Source: Eikenella longinqua
GTDB lineage: Bacteria; Pseudomonadota; Gammaproteobacteria; Burkholderiales; Neisseriaceae
NCBI RefSeq assembly: GCF_001648355.1
Contig: NZ_LXSL01000009.1
Span: 33,804-97,803, forward strand
Reading direction: 5' to 3'
DNA: 64,000 bases
Part shown: positions 34,615-42,749 of the stretch, in pieces
How the letters are laid out: each line of letters begins with the position of its first letter
Numbering within the stretch: position 1 is the first letter of the stretch
Translations under genes and position numbers: made by a program
Notes under the pieces: model-generated
Database searches by the model: none
What the model saw: the letters and a program-made list of their open reading frames with translations, nothing else
Told to the model about the DNA's origin: nothing

Positions 34615-34672
34615 CCTGAAAAAAGGCCGTCTGAATTGAATTTCAGACGGCTTTGGTATTTTTAGGTAGCCT
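34612..34672. terminator. Nested Neisseria/Eikenella uptake-sequence hairpin
   Basis: Inner arms: AGGCCGTCTGAA (34624-34635) and TTCAGACGGCTT (34642-34653). Outer arms are degenerate eik-type (GATACCTGAA at 34611-34620 and TTTAGGTAGCCT at 34661-34672). It mirrors the nest at 30088-30152. Confidence 0.6.
34624..34635. other. Neisseria AG-DUS upstream of the phzF-like gene
   Basis: An exact AGGCCGTCTGAA. Further near-copies of the Neisseria motif bracket the next gene: AGGCCATCTGAA at about 34780 and CCGTCTGAAAA at about 35628. Confidence 0.8.
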
Positions 34673-34806
34673 TTCGGCCGATAAGCCGCCGCGCAAGATT
34701 TTGGGTGTAGAATACCGCCAAGCCCTGCCACAAACCCGCTATACTGCACGCCGCCCATCCTGAAACAGGCTGCCTACAAGGCCATCTGAAACACCGAAAA
34801 ACTGCT

Positions 34807-35589
34807 ATGCAAACCATCAAACAATACACCGTAGATGCCTTTACCGACCGCGTGTTCGGCGGCAATCCCGCCGCCGTCTGCGTGGCGGACGCATTCCCTT
34901 CCGAAGATTTGATGCGCAATATCGCCAAGGAAAACAACCTTTCCGAAACCGCCTTCGTCGTACCGCAAGGCGACGCCTTCGCCCTGCGCTGGTTCACGCC
35001 CGAATGTGAAATCGACCTGTGCGGACACGCCACGCTCGCCACCGCCTTCGTGATCGACCGTTTCGTCGCCCCGAGCCGTGCCACGCTCGATTTTCACACC
35101 CGCAGCGGCATCCTGCGCGTGCGCAAACAGGGCGGCCGCTTCGCCATGGATTTCCCCGCCTTCGCACTGGAAAAAATCGACATTCCCGCCCATATCGGCA
35201 ACGTTTTGGGCATCGTTCCCCAAGAGGCATATTTGGGGCGGGACTTGCTGTGCGTGTTTGAAGACGAAGCGCAAATCCGCGCCGCTCAGCCCGACTTTGC
35301 CGCCATGCTCGGCTTAGACGGCGTGCTGCTGCACATCACCGCACCGGGCAAAGACTACGACTGCGTTTCCCGCTCCTTCGCCCCGAAGCACGGCGTAAAC
35401 GAAGACCCCGTCTGCGGCTCGGGGCACTGCCATATCTTCCCCTACTGGGCAGAAAGGCTGGGTAAATCCGAACTTGTCGGCCATCAGGCATCCAAACGCG
35501 GCGGCGTGCTGCACGGCCAGGTGGGCGGCGGGCGCGTCGTCCTCAGCGGCTCGGCAGTTTTGTTCGCACAATCAGAAATCTTCGTCTGA
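34807..35589 (+). CDS. PhzF-family isomerase/epimerase
   Basis: A 260-residue protein. IKQYTVDAFTDRVFGGNPAAVCV opens the family, LSETAFVVP holds the catalytic Glu region, and CEIDLCGHATLATA and EDPVCGSGHCHIFPYW are the mirrored CGHAT/CGSG motifs of the duplicated fold. The true substrate is unknown in most PhzF-like proteins; phenazine synthesis is not implied because no other phz gene is present. Neisseria-type uptake sequences flank it on both sides, which suggests import as one segment. Confidence 0.9.
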   Translation: MQTIKQYTVDAFTDRVFGGNPAAVCVADAFPSEDLMRNIAKENNLSETAFVVPQGDAFALRWFTPECEIDLCGHATLATAFVIDRFVAPSRATLDFHTRSGILRVRKQGGRFAMDFPAFALEKIDIPAHIGNVLGIVPQEAYLGRDLLCVFEDEAQIRAAQPDFAAMLGLDGVLLHITAPGKDYDCVSRSFAPKHGVNEDPVCGSGHCHIFPYWAERLGKSELVGHQASKRGGVLHGQVGGGRVVLSGSAVLFAQSEIFV

Positions 35590-35680
35590 ACTGCTTCGCC
35601 CGTAGGCCGGGCATTTATGCCCGACAATCCGTCTGAAAACGTAAATTGCCACACAATCAAAACCCACCCCAAGCAAACCG

Positions 35681-36274
35681 ATGAAAAAATTCCTCCTCCT
35701 CCTCTTCTCCCTCGCCGCCCTGCCCGCGCTCGCCTTCAACACCGCCGAGCTCACCGCCCAACTGCAAGCCCCGCAAAGCGTGCAGGGCAGCTTCACCCAG
35801 CAGCGTTTCCTGCGCTCGCTCGACAAACCCGTGCAAACCGGCGGCCGCTTCGCCCTGCGCCCCGGGCGCGGCCTGTTTTGGCACCTGCAAAAGCCGTTTG
35901 ACATGAAACTGCGCGTGCGCCGCGACGGCATCACCCGCCAAGACGCGCAAGGGCAGTGGCGCAGCAACGGCAGCCAAACCGCGCAGGCCGCGCAAGTGAA
36001 ACTCTTCATGGCCGTGCTCGGCGGCGACACCGCCGAACTGCAACGCCACTTCAACCTCACCCTCTCCGGCACCCCGCAGCAATGGCGGCTCACCCTCACG
36101 CCAAAAACCGCCGTGATGCGGCAAGTGTTCAACCAAATCGTCATCAGCGGCGGCCAGCTCGTGCACAAAGTGGAGCTCGACGAAAAACAGGGCGACCGCA
36201 CTGTGATGCAATTCAGCCAACTGCAAACCAACCAGCCGCTCAGCCCCGCCGCCCGACAGGCCTTGGGGGAATAA
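35681..36274 (+). CDS. LolA-like outer-membrane lipoprotein carrier, aryl-polyene type
   Basis: A 197-residue periplasmic protein with a signal peptide (MKKFLLLLFSLAALPALAFN, cut after ALA). The mature part (VQGSFTQQRFLRSLDKPVQTGGRFALRPGRGLFWHL) matches the LolA fold, which carries lipids or lipoproteins to the outer membrane. It is the divergent branch found next to aryl-polyene thioesterases and MMPL exporters rather than the housekeeping LolA. The exporter that normally follows is not here; rnc is next. Confidence 0.85.
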   Translation: MKKFLLLLFSLAALPALAFNTAELTAQLQAPQSVQGSFTQQRFLRSLDKPVQTGGRFALRPGRGLFWHLQKPFDMKLRVRRDGITRQDAQGQWRSNGSQTAQAAQVKLFMAVLGGDTAELQRHFNLTLSGTPQQWRLTLTPKTAVMRQVFNQIVISGGQLVHKVELDEKQGDRTVMQFSQLQTNQPLSPAARQALGE

Positions 36275-36320
36275 GCGCGGCCGCCCTGTTTTTTCTGCCG
36301 CGCGCATAGCCGCTTTGTGG

Positions 36321-36469
36321 AAGCTGCGTTTTCGCTTCGCGGAAACTTGTTTTTCAGGTAGCCTTCATCCGCAAAAGGCTACCTGAAAAACAGAGCGCAT
36401 CGCCGGAAATGCCGGATACCCATCCCCATTTTTCAGGTAGCCCCCCGCCCAGCGCCGAGGCTACCTGAA
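36321..36469. repeat. Cluster of four eikDUS copies before rnc
   Basis: Uptake sequences at 36353-36364 (inverse), 36376-36387 (direct), 36432-36443 (inverse, one mismatch) and 36458-36469 (direct) alternate in orientation with a TTTTCGCTTCGCGGAAACTT module. It holds no gene. Confidence 0.6.
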
Positions 36470-36472
36470 AAG

Positions 36473-36550
36473 TATCGTGGATAAAATTTCAACCGAAGCA
36501 AGGCAGCAAGGCGTGCCAACGCCGCAGCAGTTTCAATTTAACTCGCCCTA
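36473..36550. repeat. Degenerate Correia-like element (candidate)
   Basis: Begins TATCGTGGATAAAATTTCAA, which resembles the TATAGTGGATTAAATTT end of the Correia element, and contains GCAAGGCGTGCCAACGCC like the other copies. The right end is not well matched. About 78 bp. Confidence 0.4.
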
Positions 36551-36593
36551 TCCGCCCCAGCCCCGCCGCCAAACGCTATATAATCCCACCATC

Positions 36594-37370
36594 ATGACCA
36601 AACCCGCCCGCCCCCGCAAAAATTCCAGCCCCAAGCCCGACCCGCGCCGCCAGCAGGCGCTCGCCGCCCTCCAGCAGCAGCTCGGCCACCTCTTCGGCAA
36701 CCCCCGCCTGCTCGAGCAGGCCCTCACCCACCGCAGCCACAGCGCCCGCAACAACGAACGCTTCGAATTCGTTGGCGACGCCATCCTCGATTACAGCGTG
36801 GCCAAAATGCTGTTCGATGCCTTCCCCGACTACAGCGAAGGTGAGCTCTCCCGCCTGCGCGCCAACCTGGTGAACCAAGACGTGCTCGCCGAAATCGCCC
36901 GCGGCATGGGCGTGGGCGACGCCCTCTATCTGGGCATAGGCGAACTCAAAAGCGGCGGCTTCGACCGCCCCTCCATCCTCGCCGACGCCGTGGAAGCCCT
37001 GCTCGCCGCCATCAGCTTCGATGCCGACTTCGCCGCCGCCGAAGCCGCCGTGCGCCGCCTGTTTGCCCGCCGCATCGCCACCATCGACTTAAGCAACCAA
37101 GGCAAAGATCCGAAAACCCTGCTGCAAGAAGCCCTGCAAGCCCGCCACCTGCCCCTGCCCAAATACCGCATCGAGCACCAAGAAGGCGAAGGCAGCGACG
37201 CCCGCTTCTACATCGCCTGCGACCTAGGCGAGCTAGCGCACATCACCTACGCCCGCGCCCCCAGCCGCCGCGCCGCCGAACAGGCCGCCGCCAAAGAAGC
37301 CTTGAATTGGCTGCAACAGCAGCACCCGCTGCCCGCCAAGCCGAAAAAACCGCGCAAACCGCAGGCCTGA
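36594..37370 (+). CDS. rnc: Ribonuclease III
   Basis: A 258-residue double-strand RNase. NNERFEFVGDAILDYSVAKMLF is the signature with the metal-binding acidic residues, followed by DAVEALLAAI (second acidic cluster). The C-terminal ~70 residues form a dsRNA-binding domain (DPKTLLQEALQARHLPLPKY, APSRRAAEQAAAKEAL). A TATAAT at 36579-36584 ends ten bases before ATG 36594 and no Shine-Dalgarno is visible, so the message may have almost no leader. Era follows, the usual rnc-era order. Confidence 0.95.
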   Translation: MTKPARPRKNSSPKPDPRRQQALAALQQQLGHLFGNPRLLEQALTHRSHSARNNERFEFVGDAILDYSVAKMLFDAFPDYSEGELSRLRANLVNQDVLAEIARGMGVGDALYLGIGELKSGGFDRPSILADAVEALLAAISFDADFAAAEAAVRRLFARRIATIDLSNQGKDPKTLLQEALQARHLPLPKYRIEHQEGEGSDARFYIACDLGELAHITYARAPSRRAAEQAAAKEALNWLQQQHPLPAKPKKPRKPQA

Positions 37371-37491
37371 TCCCGCGCCGTTTGCGCCCATGCAAATAAA
37401 CCTCATCGGCGGGATTTACCGATACAAAACGGCATGTTATATATAGCGCCCGTTTCAACCAAATCAATAAAGCCTCGCCGCTGGCATGAAA

Positions 37492-37563
37492 TTTTGGCTT
37501 CGCAGAAACTTCGCTGCGCTGCGTTTTCAGGTAGCCCCTTGTTGCGAGTAAAGGCTACCTGAA
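37492..37563. repeat. DUS module before era
   Basis: A TTTTGGCTTCGCAGAAACTT module runs into an inverse eikDUS (37526-37537, one mismatch) with a direct copy at 37552-37563. It separates rnc and era, which usually form an operon. Confidence 0.55.
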
Positions 37564-37586
37564 AATCTATCCAACTGAAAGAACAC

Positions 37587-38498
37587 ATGAATTTAGAAAA
37601 CTTCCCTTCCAGCCCCCGCCCCGATTTCCGCTGCGGCTTCGTGGCCATCGTGGGGCGGCCGAACGTGGGCAAATCCACGCTGATGAACCACCTCATCGGC
37701 CAAAAAATCAGCATCACCAGCAAAAAAGCCCAAACCACGCGCCACAAAATCACCGGCGTTTACACCGACGACGGCGCCCAATTCATCTTTGTGGATACCC
37801 CCGGCTTCCAAACCAGCCACCGTAACGCGCTCAATGACCGCCTCAACCAAAACGTAACCGAAGCCATCGGCGGCGTGGATGCCGTGGCCTTCGTGGTGGA
37901 AGCCATGCGCTTTGGCGAGGCCGACCGCCAGGTGCTGCGCCTACTGCCGAAAAGCCGGCCCGTGGTGTTGGTGGTGAACAAAATCGACCGTGCCAAAAGC
38001 AAGGCCGAACTGGACGGATTTATCGAAACCGTGCGCCAAGAATTTGATTTTGCCGGCGTGGAAGCCGTGAGCGCCAAACACGGCCTGCGCATCGGCGAAC
38101 TGCTTGCCCAGCTGCGCCCCTTCCTGCCGCCCGGCCCGCCGCTCTACCCCGAAGACGCGGTAACCGACCGCTCCGGTCGCTTCCTGGCCGCCGAAATCGT
38201 GCGCGAAAAGCTGTTCCGCCACCTCGGCGAAGAGCTGCCCTACGCCGTAAACGTGGCCGTGGAGCAGTTTGAAGAGGAAGACGGGCTCTACCGCATCTAT
38301 ATCGCCGTGCTGGTGGACAAAGACGGCCAGAAAGCCATCATCATCGGCAAAGGCGGCGAAAAGCTGAAAAAAATCTCCACCGAAGCACGGCTGGATATGG
38401 AAAAATTGTTCGGCACCAAAGTGTTTCTCAAAGTGTGGGTGAAAGTGAAATCCGGCTGGGCAGACGACGTGCGCTTTTTGCGCGAATTCGGTATGTAG
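37587..38498 (+). CDS. era: GTPase Era
   Basis: A 303-residue essential GTPase for 30S ribosome assembly. G1 GRPNVGKSTLMN, G2 region (KAQTTRHKI), G3 DTPGFQ and G4 NKID are present. The C-terminal KH domain carries IIGKGGEKLKKISTEARLDMEKLFG, which binds the 3' end of 16S rRNA. Full length. It follows rnc with a DUS module between. Confidence 0.97.
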   Translation: MNLENFPSSPRPDFRCGFVAIVGRPNVGKSTLMNHLIGQKISITSKKAQTTRHKITGVYTDDGAQFIFVDTPGFQTSHRNALNDRLNQNVTEAIGGVDAVAFVVEAMRFGEADRQVLRLLPKSRPVVLVVNKIDRAKSKAELDGFIETVRQEFDFAGVEAVSAKHGLRIGELLAQLRPFLPPGPPLYPEDAVTDRSGRFLAAEIVREKLFRHLGEELPYAVNVAVEQFEEEDGLYRIYIAVLVDKDGQKAIIIGKGGEKLKKISTEARLDMEKLFGTKVFLKVWVKVKSGWADDVRFLREFGM

Positions 38499-38520
38499 CC
38501 CGGCCTTGGCCGCAATATTT

Positions 38521-38595
38521 TTGCTTAGCATAACCCCAGCCTGGCTATGCCGAGCATCGTTTTAACTTCATTGAGGCTACGCTTTCAGGTAGCCT
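38521..38595. repeat. DUS module with TTTTAACTTC hairpin
   Basis: A CAGCCTGGCTATGCCGAGCATCG segment followed by TTTTAACTTCATTGAGGCTACG and an inverse eikDUS (38584-38595). It is a variant of the module at 57253-57293 and 62960-63004. Confidence 0.55.
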
Positions 38596-38616
38596 CTTCC
38601 CCCTCCGGAGAACACC

Positions 38617-38964
38617 ATGCCCCAAACCGCCCAACAACGCATCAACCACATCCAAGCCCGCTACCGCGAATGGCAGCGCCTCCTGCCCGAGCTGGAAGCC
38701 GCCCAGGCGCAATGGCGACAGGCCATGCAGATTCTGCACGAGCTGGCCGATTTCTACGAAAACGAATACGGCGAAATCCATCAGGCCATCGAAGAAGGCT
38801 TGGAAGTGTCGCTGCACACCGAAGGCGAATACAGCATCATGAGCGAAGACGCCCTGTGGAACGCCTTGCAGGAACATTATGATTTATCGTGGTTTTGGCT
38901 GCGCGCCGCCACTCGCGAGCTCGACCCGCAGCATGGGGAAACGGGCGAGGCTGAAACCGAATAA
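38617..38964 (+). CDS. DUF4298 protein
   Basis: A 115-residue acidic helical protein. AQQRINHIQARYREWQRLLPELEAAQAQWRQAMQILHELADFYENEY and LSWFWLRAATREL match DUF4298, a family of uncharacterised small proteins. No membrane helix or signal is visible. GGAG upstream fits ATG 38617. It shares no clear operon with its neighbours. Confidence 0.75.
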   Translation: MPQTAQQRINHIQARYREWQRLLPELEAAQAQWRQAMQILHELADFYENEYGEIHQAIEEGLEVSLHTEGEYSIMSEDALWNALQEHYDLSWFWLRAATRELDPQHGETGEAETE

Positions 38965-39000
38965 AGGCTACAACGCCGATGCCCGATGCATGAAAATGAT

Positions 39001-39032
39001 AAAGGCTACCTGAAAATTTCAGGTAGCCTTTT
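39001..39032. terminator. Tight inverted eikDUS terminator
   Basis: Copies at 39003-39014 and 39018-39029, three bases apart, with A and T runs outside. It is in the convergent gap between DUF4298 and DUF808. Confidence 0.85.
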
Positions 39033-39053
39033 TATTGCGCAAACAGCCGCCGC

Positions 39054-39917
39054 TCAACCCCGCCGTTTCGCCCACAGCTTCATCAGCGGCAGCACCACCG
39101 CGCAGGCAACGGCGCCCACGGCCAGGCCGATGAGCAGCGAGGCGAGCGTGCCGGGGAGGCCGCCGTCCCAGTGGCGTGCGTGCAGCCAGTGGTGCAGCGC
39201 GCCCCAGTTGTGGGCGAAAATGCCGCCGCCCACGAGGAACATGGCCAGCGTGCCCACGATGCTGATGCCGCGCATAAACCACGGCATAAACAGGATGATG
39301 GCCTTGCCCGCCGCCGCGGTGGCCGGGCGGCGCATCAGCGCCAGACCGAAATCGTCGGCCTTCACAATCAGCGCCACGATGCCGTACACCAGCACGGTGA
39401 GCCCGATGCCGATTAAGAGCAGGGTAACAATCTGCGTGGTGAGCGAAGACTCGGCCACCACGCCCAGCGCGATGATGACGATTTCGGCGGAGAGGATGAA
39501 ATCGGTGCGGATGGCGCCTTTGATTTTGGCGTTTTCGTCCACGATTTCGTCGGGCACGGTGTGCCCGGTGCCTTCGTGGCGGTGCAAGAATTTGTGCAGC
39601 AGTTTTTCCACGCCTTCGAAACACAGGTAGCCGCCGCCGAACATCAAGAGCGGGGTTATCAGCGCAGGGGCAAACACGGAGAGCAGCAGCGCGGCGGGAA
39701 TCAGGATCAGCTTGTTCACCAGCGAGCCCTTAGCCACCGCCCACACGATGGGCAGTTCGCGGTCGGCGCGCACGCCGGTAACCTGGTTGGCATTGAGCGC
39801 CAAATCGTCGCCCACCACGCCGGCGGTTTTTTTGGCGGCCACTTTAGACATCAGCGCCACGTCGTCGAGCACGGACACGATGTCGTCGAGCAGGGTGAGG
39901 AGGGAGGAAAAAGCCAT
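39054..39917 (-). CDS. DUF808 (YedI-like) membrane protein
   Basis: A 287-residue inner-membrane protein with about six helices. MAFSSLLTLLDDIVSVLDDVALMSKVAAKKTAGVVGDDLALNANQ is the very conserved DUF808 opening. The function is unknown; E. coli YedI is the reference member. AAGGA precedes the ATG. It is followed on the other side by a series of DUS copies. Confidence 0.9.
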   Translation of the reverse strand: MAFSSLLTLLDDIVSVLDDVALMSKVAAKKTAGVVGDDLALNANQVTGVRADRELPIVWAVAKGSLVNKLILIPAALLLSVFAPALITPLLMFGGGYLCFEGVEKLLHKFLHRHEGTGHTVPDEIVDENAKIKGAIRTDFILSAEIVIIALGVVAESSLTTQIVTLLLIGIGLTVLVYGIVALIVKADDFGLALMRRPATAAAGKAIILFMPWFMRGISIVGTLAMFLVGGGIFAHNWGALHHWLHARHWDGGLPGTLASLLIGLAVGAVACAVVLPLMKLWAKRRG

Positions 39918-39939
39918 GTGGAATCCTTGAGATAAGTTT

Positions 39940-40133
39940 TTCAGGTAGCCTTTGCGGCGTATAGCGGAAGGCTACCTGAAAATTATTGTCTTGTTTTTAG
40001 GTGTGTGGAAACTGGAATACGGCGGCATTATACGGGCGCGGGCAAGGCAAAGGCTACCTGAAAAATAAAGCCAAAATCAGAGGCTACCTGAAAACTCTGC
40101 GGCGGAATTGCGCTTTGCGTTTTCAGGTAGCCT
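39940..40133. repeat. Cluster of five eikDUS copies
   Basis: Copies at 39940-39951 (inverse), 39969-39980, 40051-40062, 40081-40092 and 40122-40133 (inverse) fill the gap between the DUF808 start and copy E of the Correia-like element. It holds no gene. Confidence 0.6.
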
Positions 40134-40135
40134 TT

Positions 40136-40203
40136 TATAGTGGATGAACAAAAACCAGTACGGCGCTGCCTCGCCTTGCCCTGATTTTTGTTCATCCACT
40201 ATA
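40136..40203. repeat. Correia-like element, internally deleted (68 bp)
   Basis: Perfect 19-bp inverted ends, TATAGTGGATGAACAAAAA and its complement, very close to the canonical Correia terminus. Inside is a 30-bp remnant (CAGTACGGCGCTGCCTCGCC). It ends with TA on both sides. It lies 17 bases past the corC stop, so it may also act as its terminator. Confidence 0.85.
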
Positions 40204-40220
40204 TCACCCAAGCGGCAGCA

Positions 40221-41063
40221 CTAAGTTTTCGCCTTCACCGCCATCAGCGTGTGCAGCCGGCGGCTGTCGGCGCGCGCCACGGTGAATTGCAAGGGGCCGA
40301 TAACGGCCTTTTCGCCGCGCACGGGCAGGTGGCCGAGCTCTTTGATCACCAGCCCGCCGATGGTGTTCACTTCTTCGTCGCTGTAATCGGTGCCGAAAAA
40401 TTCGTTTACGTCTTCGATTTCGGTAACGGCGTTGATGCGCCAGCGGTCGGGGGAAACGGCGAAGATGTTGTCGGCGCTGTCGTCTTCGTCGAATTCGTCT
40501 TCGATGTCGCCCAGAATCTGCTCGATTACGTCTTCCAGCGTTACCAGGCCGCTGATGCTGCCGTATTCGTCCACCACCACGGCGAGGTGATTGTGCATAT
40601 CGCGGAATTCTTTGAGCAATATGTTCAAAGGCTTGCCTTCGGGCACGAACACGGCGGGGCGCAATACGTTTTCGAGCTTGAACTGTTCGGGATTGAGGGT
40701 GTATTTGAGCAGGTCTTTGGCGTGGAGGATGCCGAGCACGTTGTCTTTGTCGTCGGCAATCACGGGGAAGCGGGAATGGGTGGTGCCCACCACATAGGCG
40801 ATGATGCGGCTCACGCTGTCGCCGGCCTTCACCACATCCATTTGGGCGCGGCTGATCATGGCGTCGCGCACTTCCAGGCCGCGGAAATCGATGATTTTTT
40901 CCAGCCACTGCTGGGTGTCTTCATCGAAAATTTTCTGTTCGCGCGCTTGGCGCAGCAGCGCCAATACGTCTTCGGGGGAATCTGGGCTGTCGCCGGCGAG
41001 GCGGCCGAATAACCGCTCGAAAAATCCGGGCTTGGCCGGGCTCTCTTCCATTTCAGTCTGCAT
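40221..41063 (-). CDS. corC: CorC/HlyC-type CBS-domain protein
   Basis: A 280-residue cytoplasmic protein. Two CBS domains (residues ~65-190: RDAMISRAQMDVVKAGDSV, ILHAKDLLKY, PLNILLKEFRDMHNHLAVVVDEYG) precede the C-terminal CorC_HlyC transporter-associated domain (ISGLVTLEDVIEQILGDIEDEFDE, then DVNEFFGTDYSDEEVNTIGGLV). It is linked to magnesium/cobalt homeostasis. It overlaps ybeY by 11 bases, the common ybeY-corC order. Confidence 0.95.
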   Translation of the reverse strand: MQTEMEESPAKPGFFERLFGRLAGDSPDSPEDVLALLRQAREQKIFDEDTQQWLEKIIDFRGLEVRDAMISRAQMDVVKAGDSVSRIIAYVVGTTHSRFPVIADDKDNVLGILHAKDLLKYTLNPEQFKLENVLRPAVFVPEGKPLNILLKEFRDMHNHLAVVVDEYGSISGLVTLEDVIEQILGDIEDEFDEDDSADNIFAVSPDRWRINAVTEIEDVNEFFGTDYSDEEVNTIGGLVIKELGHLPVRGEKAVIGPLQFTVARADSRRLHTLMAVKAKT

Positions 41064-41583
41064 CCTGTGCGTAGGGGTTGGGGTATCCTAACTGATTCAT
41101 CAGGCGGATTTCAAGGCTTTCCATCTCTTCGGCTTCGGCGGGGCTGATGTGGTCGTAGCCCATCAGGTGCAGCACGCCGTGCAGGGTGAGGTGGGCGAAA
41201 TGGGCTTCCAGGGTTTTGCCTTGCTCGGCGGCTTCGCGCGCCACCACTTGCGGGCAGATGATGAGGTCGCCGTGCAGGGCGGGAGGCAGGCTACCTGAAA
41301 ACCCGGCCAAGGCTGCCTGTTCACCTTCGTCGAGCGCGAAACTGAGCACGTTGGTGGCGTAGTCTTTTTGGCGGTAGTCGCGGTTGTAGGCGCGGGCGGC
41401 GACTTCGTCTAAGAGCAAGAGGCTGATTTCGGCGCGGCGGTAGTGCGATTTCACGGCCTGCCATGCCCAGCGGCGGAATTGGGCTTCGCCCGGGCTGCCC
41501 GTCAGGCGGGCTTGGTCTTCAAAATGCAATTGGAGGCGCTGGCGCAGCAGGGCGGGAAAGGGGTAGCGTTTGGCGGTTTTCAT
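41053..41583 (-). CDS. ybeY: Endoribonuclease YbeY
   Basis: A 176-residue metalloenzyme in rRNA maturation and ribosome quality control. The zinc-binding motif HxxxHxxxxxH is seen in HLTLHGVLHLMGYDH. DYATNVLSFALDEG is the second signature. I start at ATG 41583; an upstream TTG is a weaker alternative. An eikDUS at 41288-41299 lies in frame (GFSGSL). It overlaps corC. Confidence 0.95.
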   Translation of the reverse strand: MKTAKRYPFPALLRQRLQLHFEDQARLTGSPGEAQFRRWAWQAVKSHYRRAEISLLLLDEVAARAYNRDYRQKDYATNVLSFALDEGEQAALAGFSGSLPPALHGDLIICPQVVAREAAEQGKTLEAHFAHLTLHGVLHLMGYDHISPAEAEEMESLEIRLMNQLGYPNPYAQDAD

Positions 41584-41624
41584 GGTTTGCAAAATGGGAA
41601 ATAAGCGGGCGGTATTATAGCGGG

Positions 41625-41668
41625 AAAGGCTACCTGAAAAATCTGTTTCTGGTTTTCAGGTAGCCTCT
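41625..41668. terminator. Inverted eikDUS pair between ybeY and the DUF3592-like gene
   Basis: Copies at 41627-41638 and 41655-41666 flank a 16-base loop. Confidence 0.6.
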
Positions 41669-41709
41669 GCGGCAGTGGGCTTGCTTGCCCTGCCGCTAAA
41701 TATAGCACG

Positions 41710-42468
41710 CTAGCATTCCGCCGCTTCCTCCGCCTGCTGCAAGGCGGCAGCCAGTTGGGCTTTTTCCGATTTATCCAAGCCTGTCACCGACACCAGCTTC
41801 CTATCCAGCGCCACCGGCACGCCGCCGCCATGGGGCAGGAAGGCTAGCAGGTACACCTGCCCGCTGCGGCCTTCAAATGTCCAGGCGCCGTTGTCTTTTT
41901 TGCCGAAGCCGAGGCCGATTTTGCGGGTTTGCCCTTCGATTTCGGCTTGATATACCGCGTCTTTGCCCGCATTGCCAATGTGTAGGCAGGGCACGGCGGC
42001 CAGCTGCCAGGGCTGTGCTTCGGGGCAGTTGATGGCGTCCAAAATCCGGCGGTAACGCGGCACGCGCACCAACACAACATAAAATGCGGCGCCAATCATA
42101 AACAGCCCCAGCCCGCCAAACAGCAGCACGCCCACGCTGCGGTTGCCCACCTTTTCCACCGCCACATCCAGCGTGAGGCGCGAAGGATCATTGGCATCGG
42201 CCAGCGCGCGGGCGTAAATATCGCCGCCGGTGCCGAAAAAGCTAAAGGATTTTTCCACCGTGCGGCCGCGGTGCGTGATGGTGGTGTTGCAGCTGGTGAA
42301 GATGGCTTTGCGGATGGTGCATTCGCCGTCGATCCGCGCGTTTACCGGCACGGCGTGTTGGCCGATTTGGTAGTCTTGATAGATTTCGGCGGCGGTATAG
42401 CCCTGCCACACGGCAAACACCACGCCCACCGGCAGCATCAGCAGCAGCGCCACCAAAGCCATCGTCAT
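41710..42468 (-). CDS. Two-helix membrane protein, DUF3592-like
   Basis: A 252-residue protein with an N-terminal helix (MALVALLLMLPVGVVFAVW), an extracytoplasmic domain with CTIRKAIFTSCNTTITHRGRTVEKSF, a second helix (GVLLFGGLGLFMIGAAFYVVLV) and a cytoplasmic C-terminus ending in an Ala/Gln/Glu helix. The arrangement resembles DUF3592 proteins, but I am not certain. The function is unknown. Confidence 0.65.
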   Translation of the reverse strand: MTMALVALLLMLPVGVVFAVWQGYTAAEIYQDYQIGQHAVPVNARIDGECTIRKAIFTSCNTTITHRGRTVEKSFSFFGTGGDIYARALADANDPSRLTLDVAVEKVGNRSVGVLLFGGLGLFMIGAAFYVVLVRVPRYRRILDAINCPEAQPWQLAAVPCLHIGNAGKDAVYQAEIEGQTRKIGLGFGKKDNGAWTFEGRSGQVYLLAFLPHGGGVPVALDRKLVSVTGLDKSEKAQLAAALQQAEEAAEC

Positions 42469-42652
42469 CGGCCGGTTCGGCCCGATCGCATTTTGAAGGG
42501 CTTAACTGGCATGGGAAAAGGCAGGATGTGCATGATGGGTCTCCTCGGGCAAATAAGCGGTACTATAAAAGAAGCCGCTGAAATTTGCCAACTCAGCGCA
42601 AAAGCCAGCCGAAAAACGAGCTCCAACACCGCTAAAGATGCCTGCCAAGATT

Positions 42653-42745
42653 TTCAGGTAGCCTTCCCTGCCCGCCCCGGGCTACCTGAAAACTGCCCGC
42701 TTCCACTATAATTCGCCCTTTCCGCTAATATTTTTCAGGTAGCCC
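42653..42745. repeat. eikDUS cluster before valS
   Basis: Three copies: 42653-42664 (inverse), 42679-42690 (direct, one mismatch), 42734-42745 (inverse, one mismatch). The last ends five bases before the valS ATG. A TATAAT-like box (CTATAATTCG) is near 42706. Confidence 0.5.
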
Positions 42746-42749
42746 CAGA

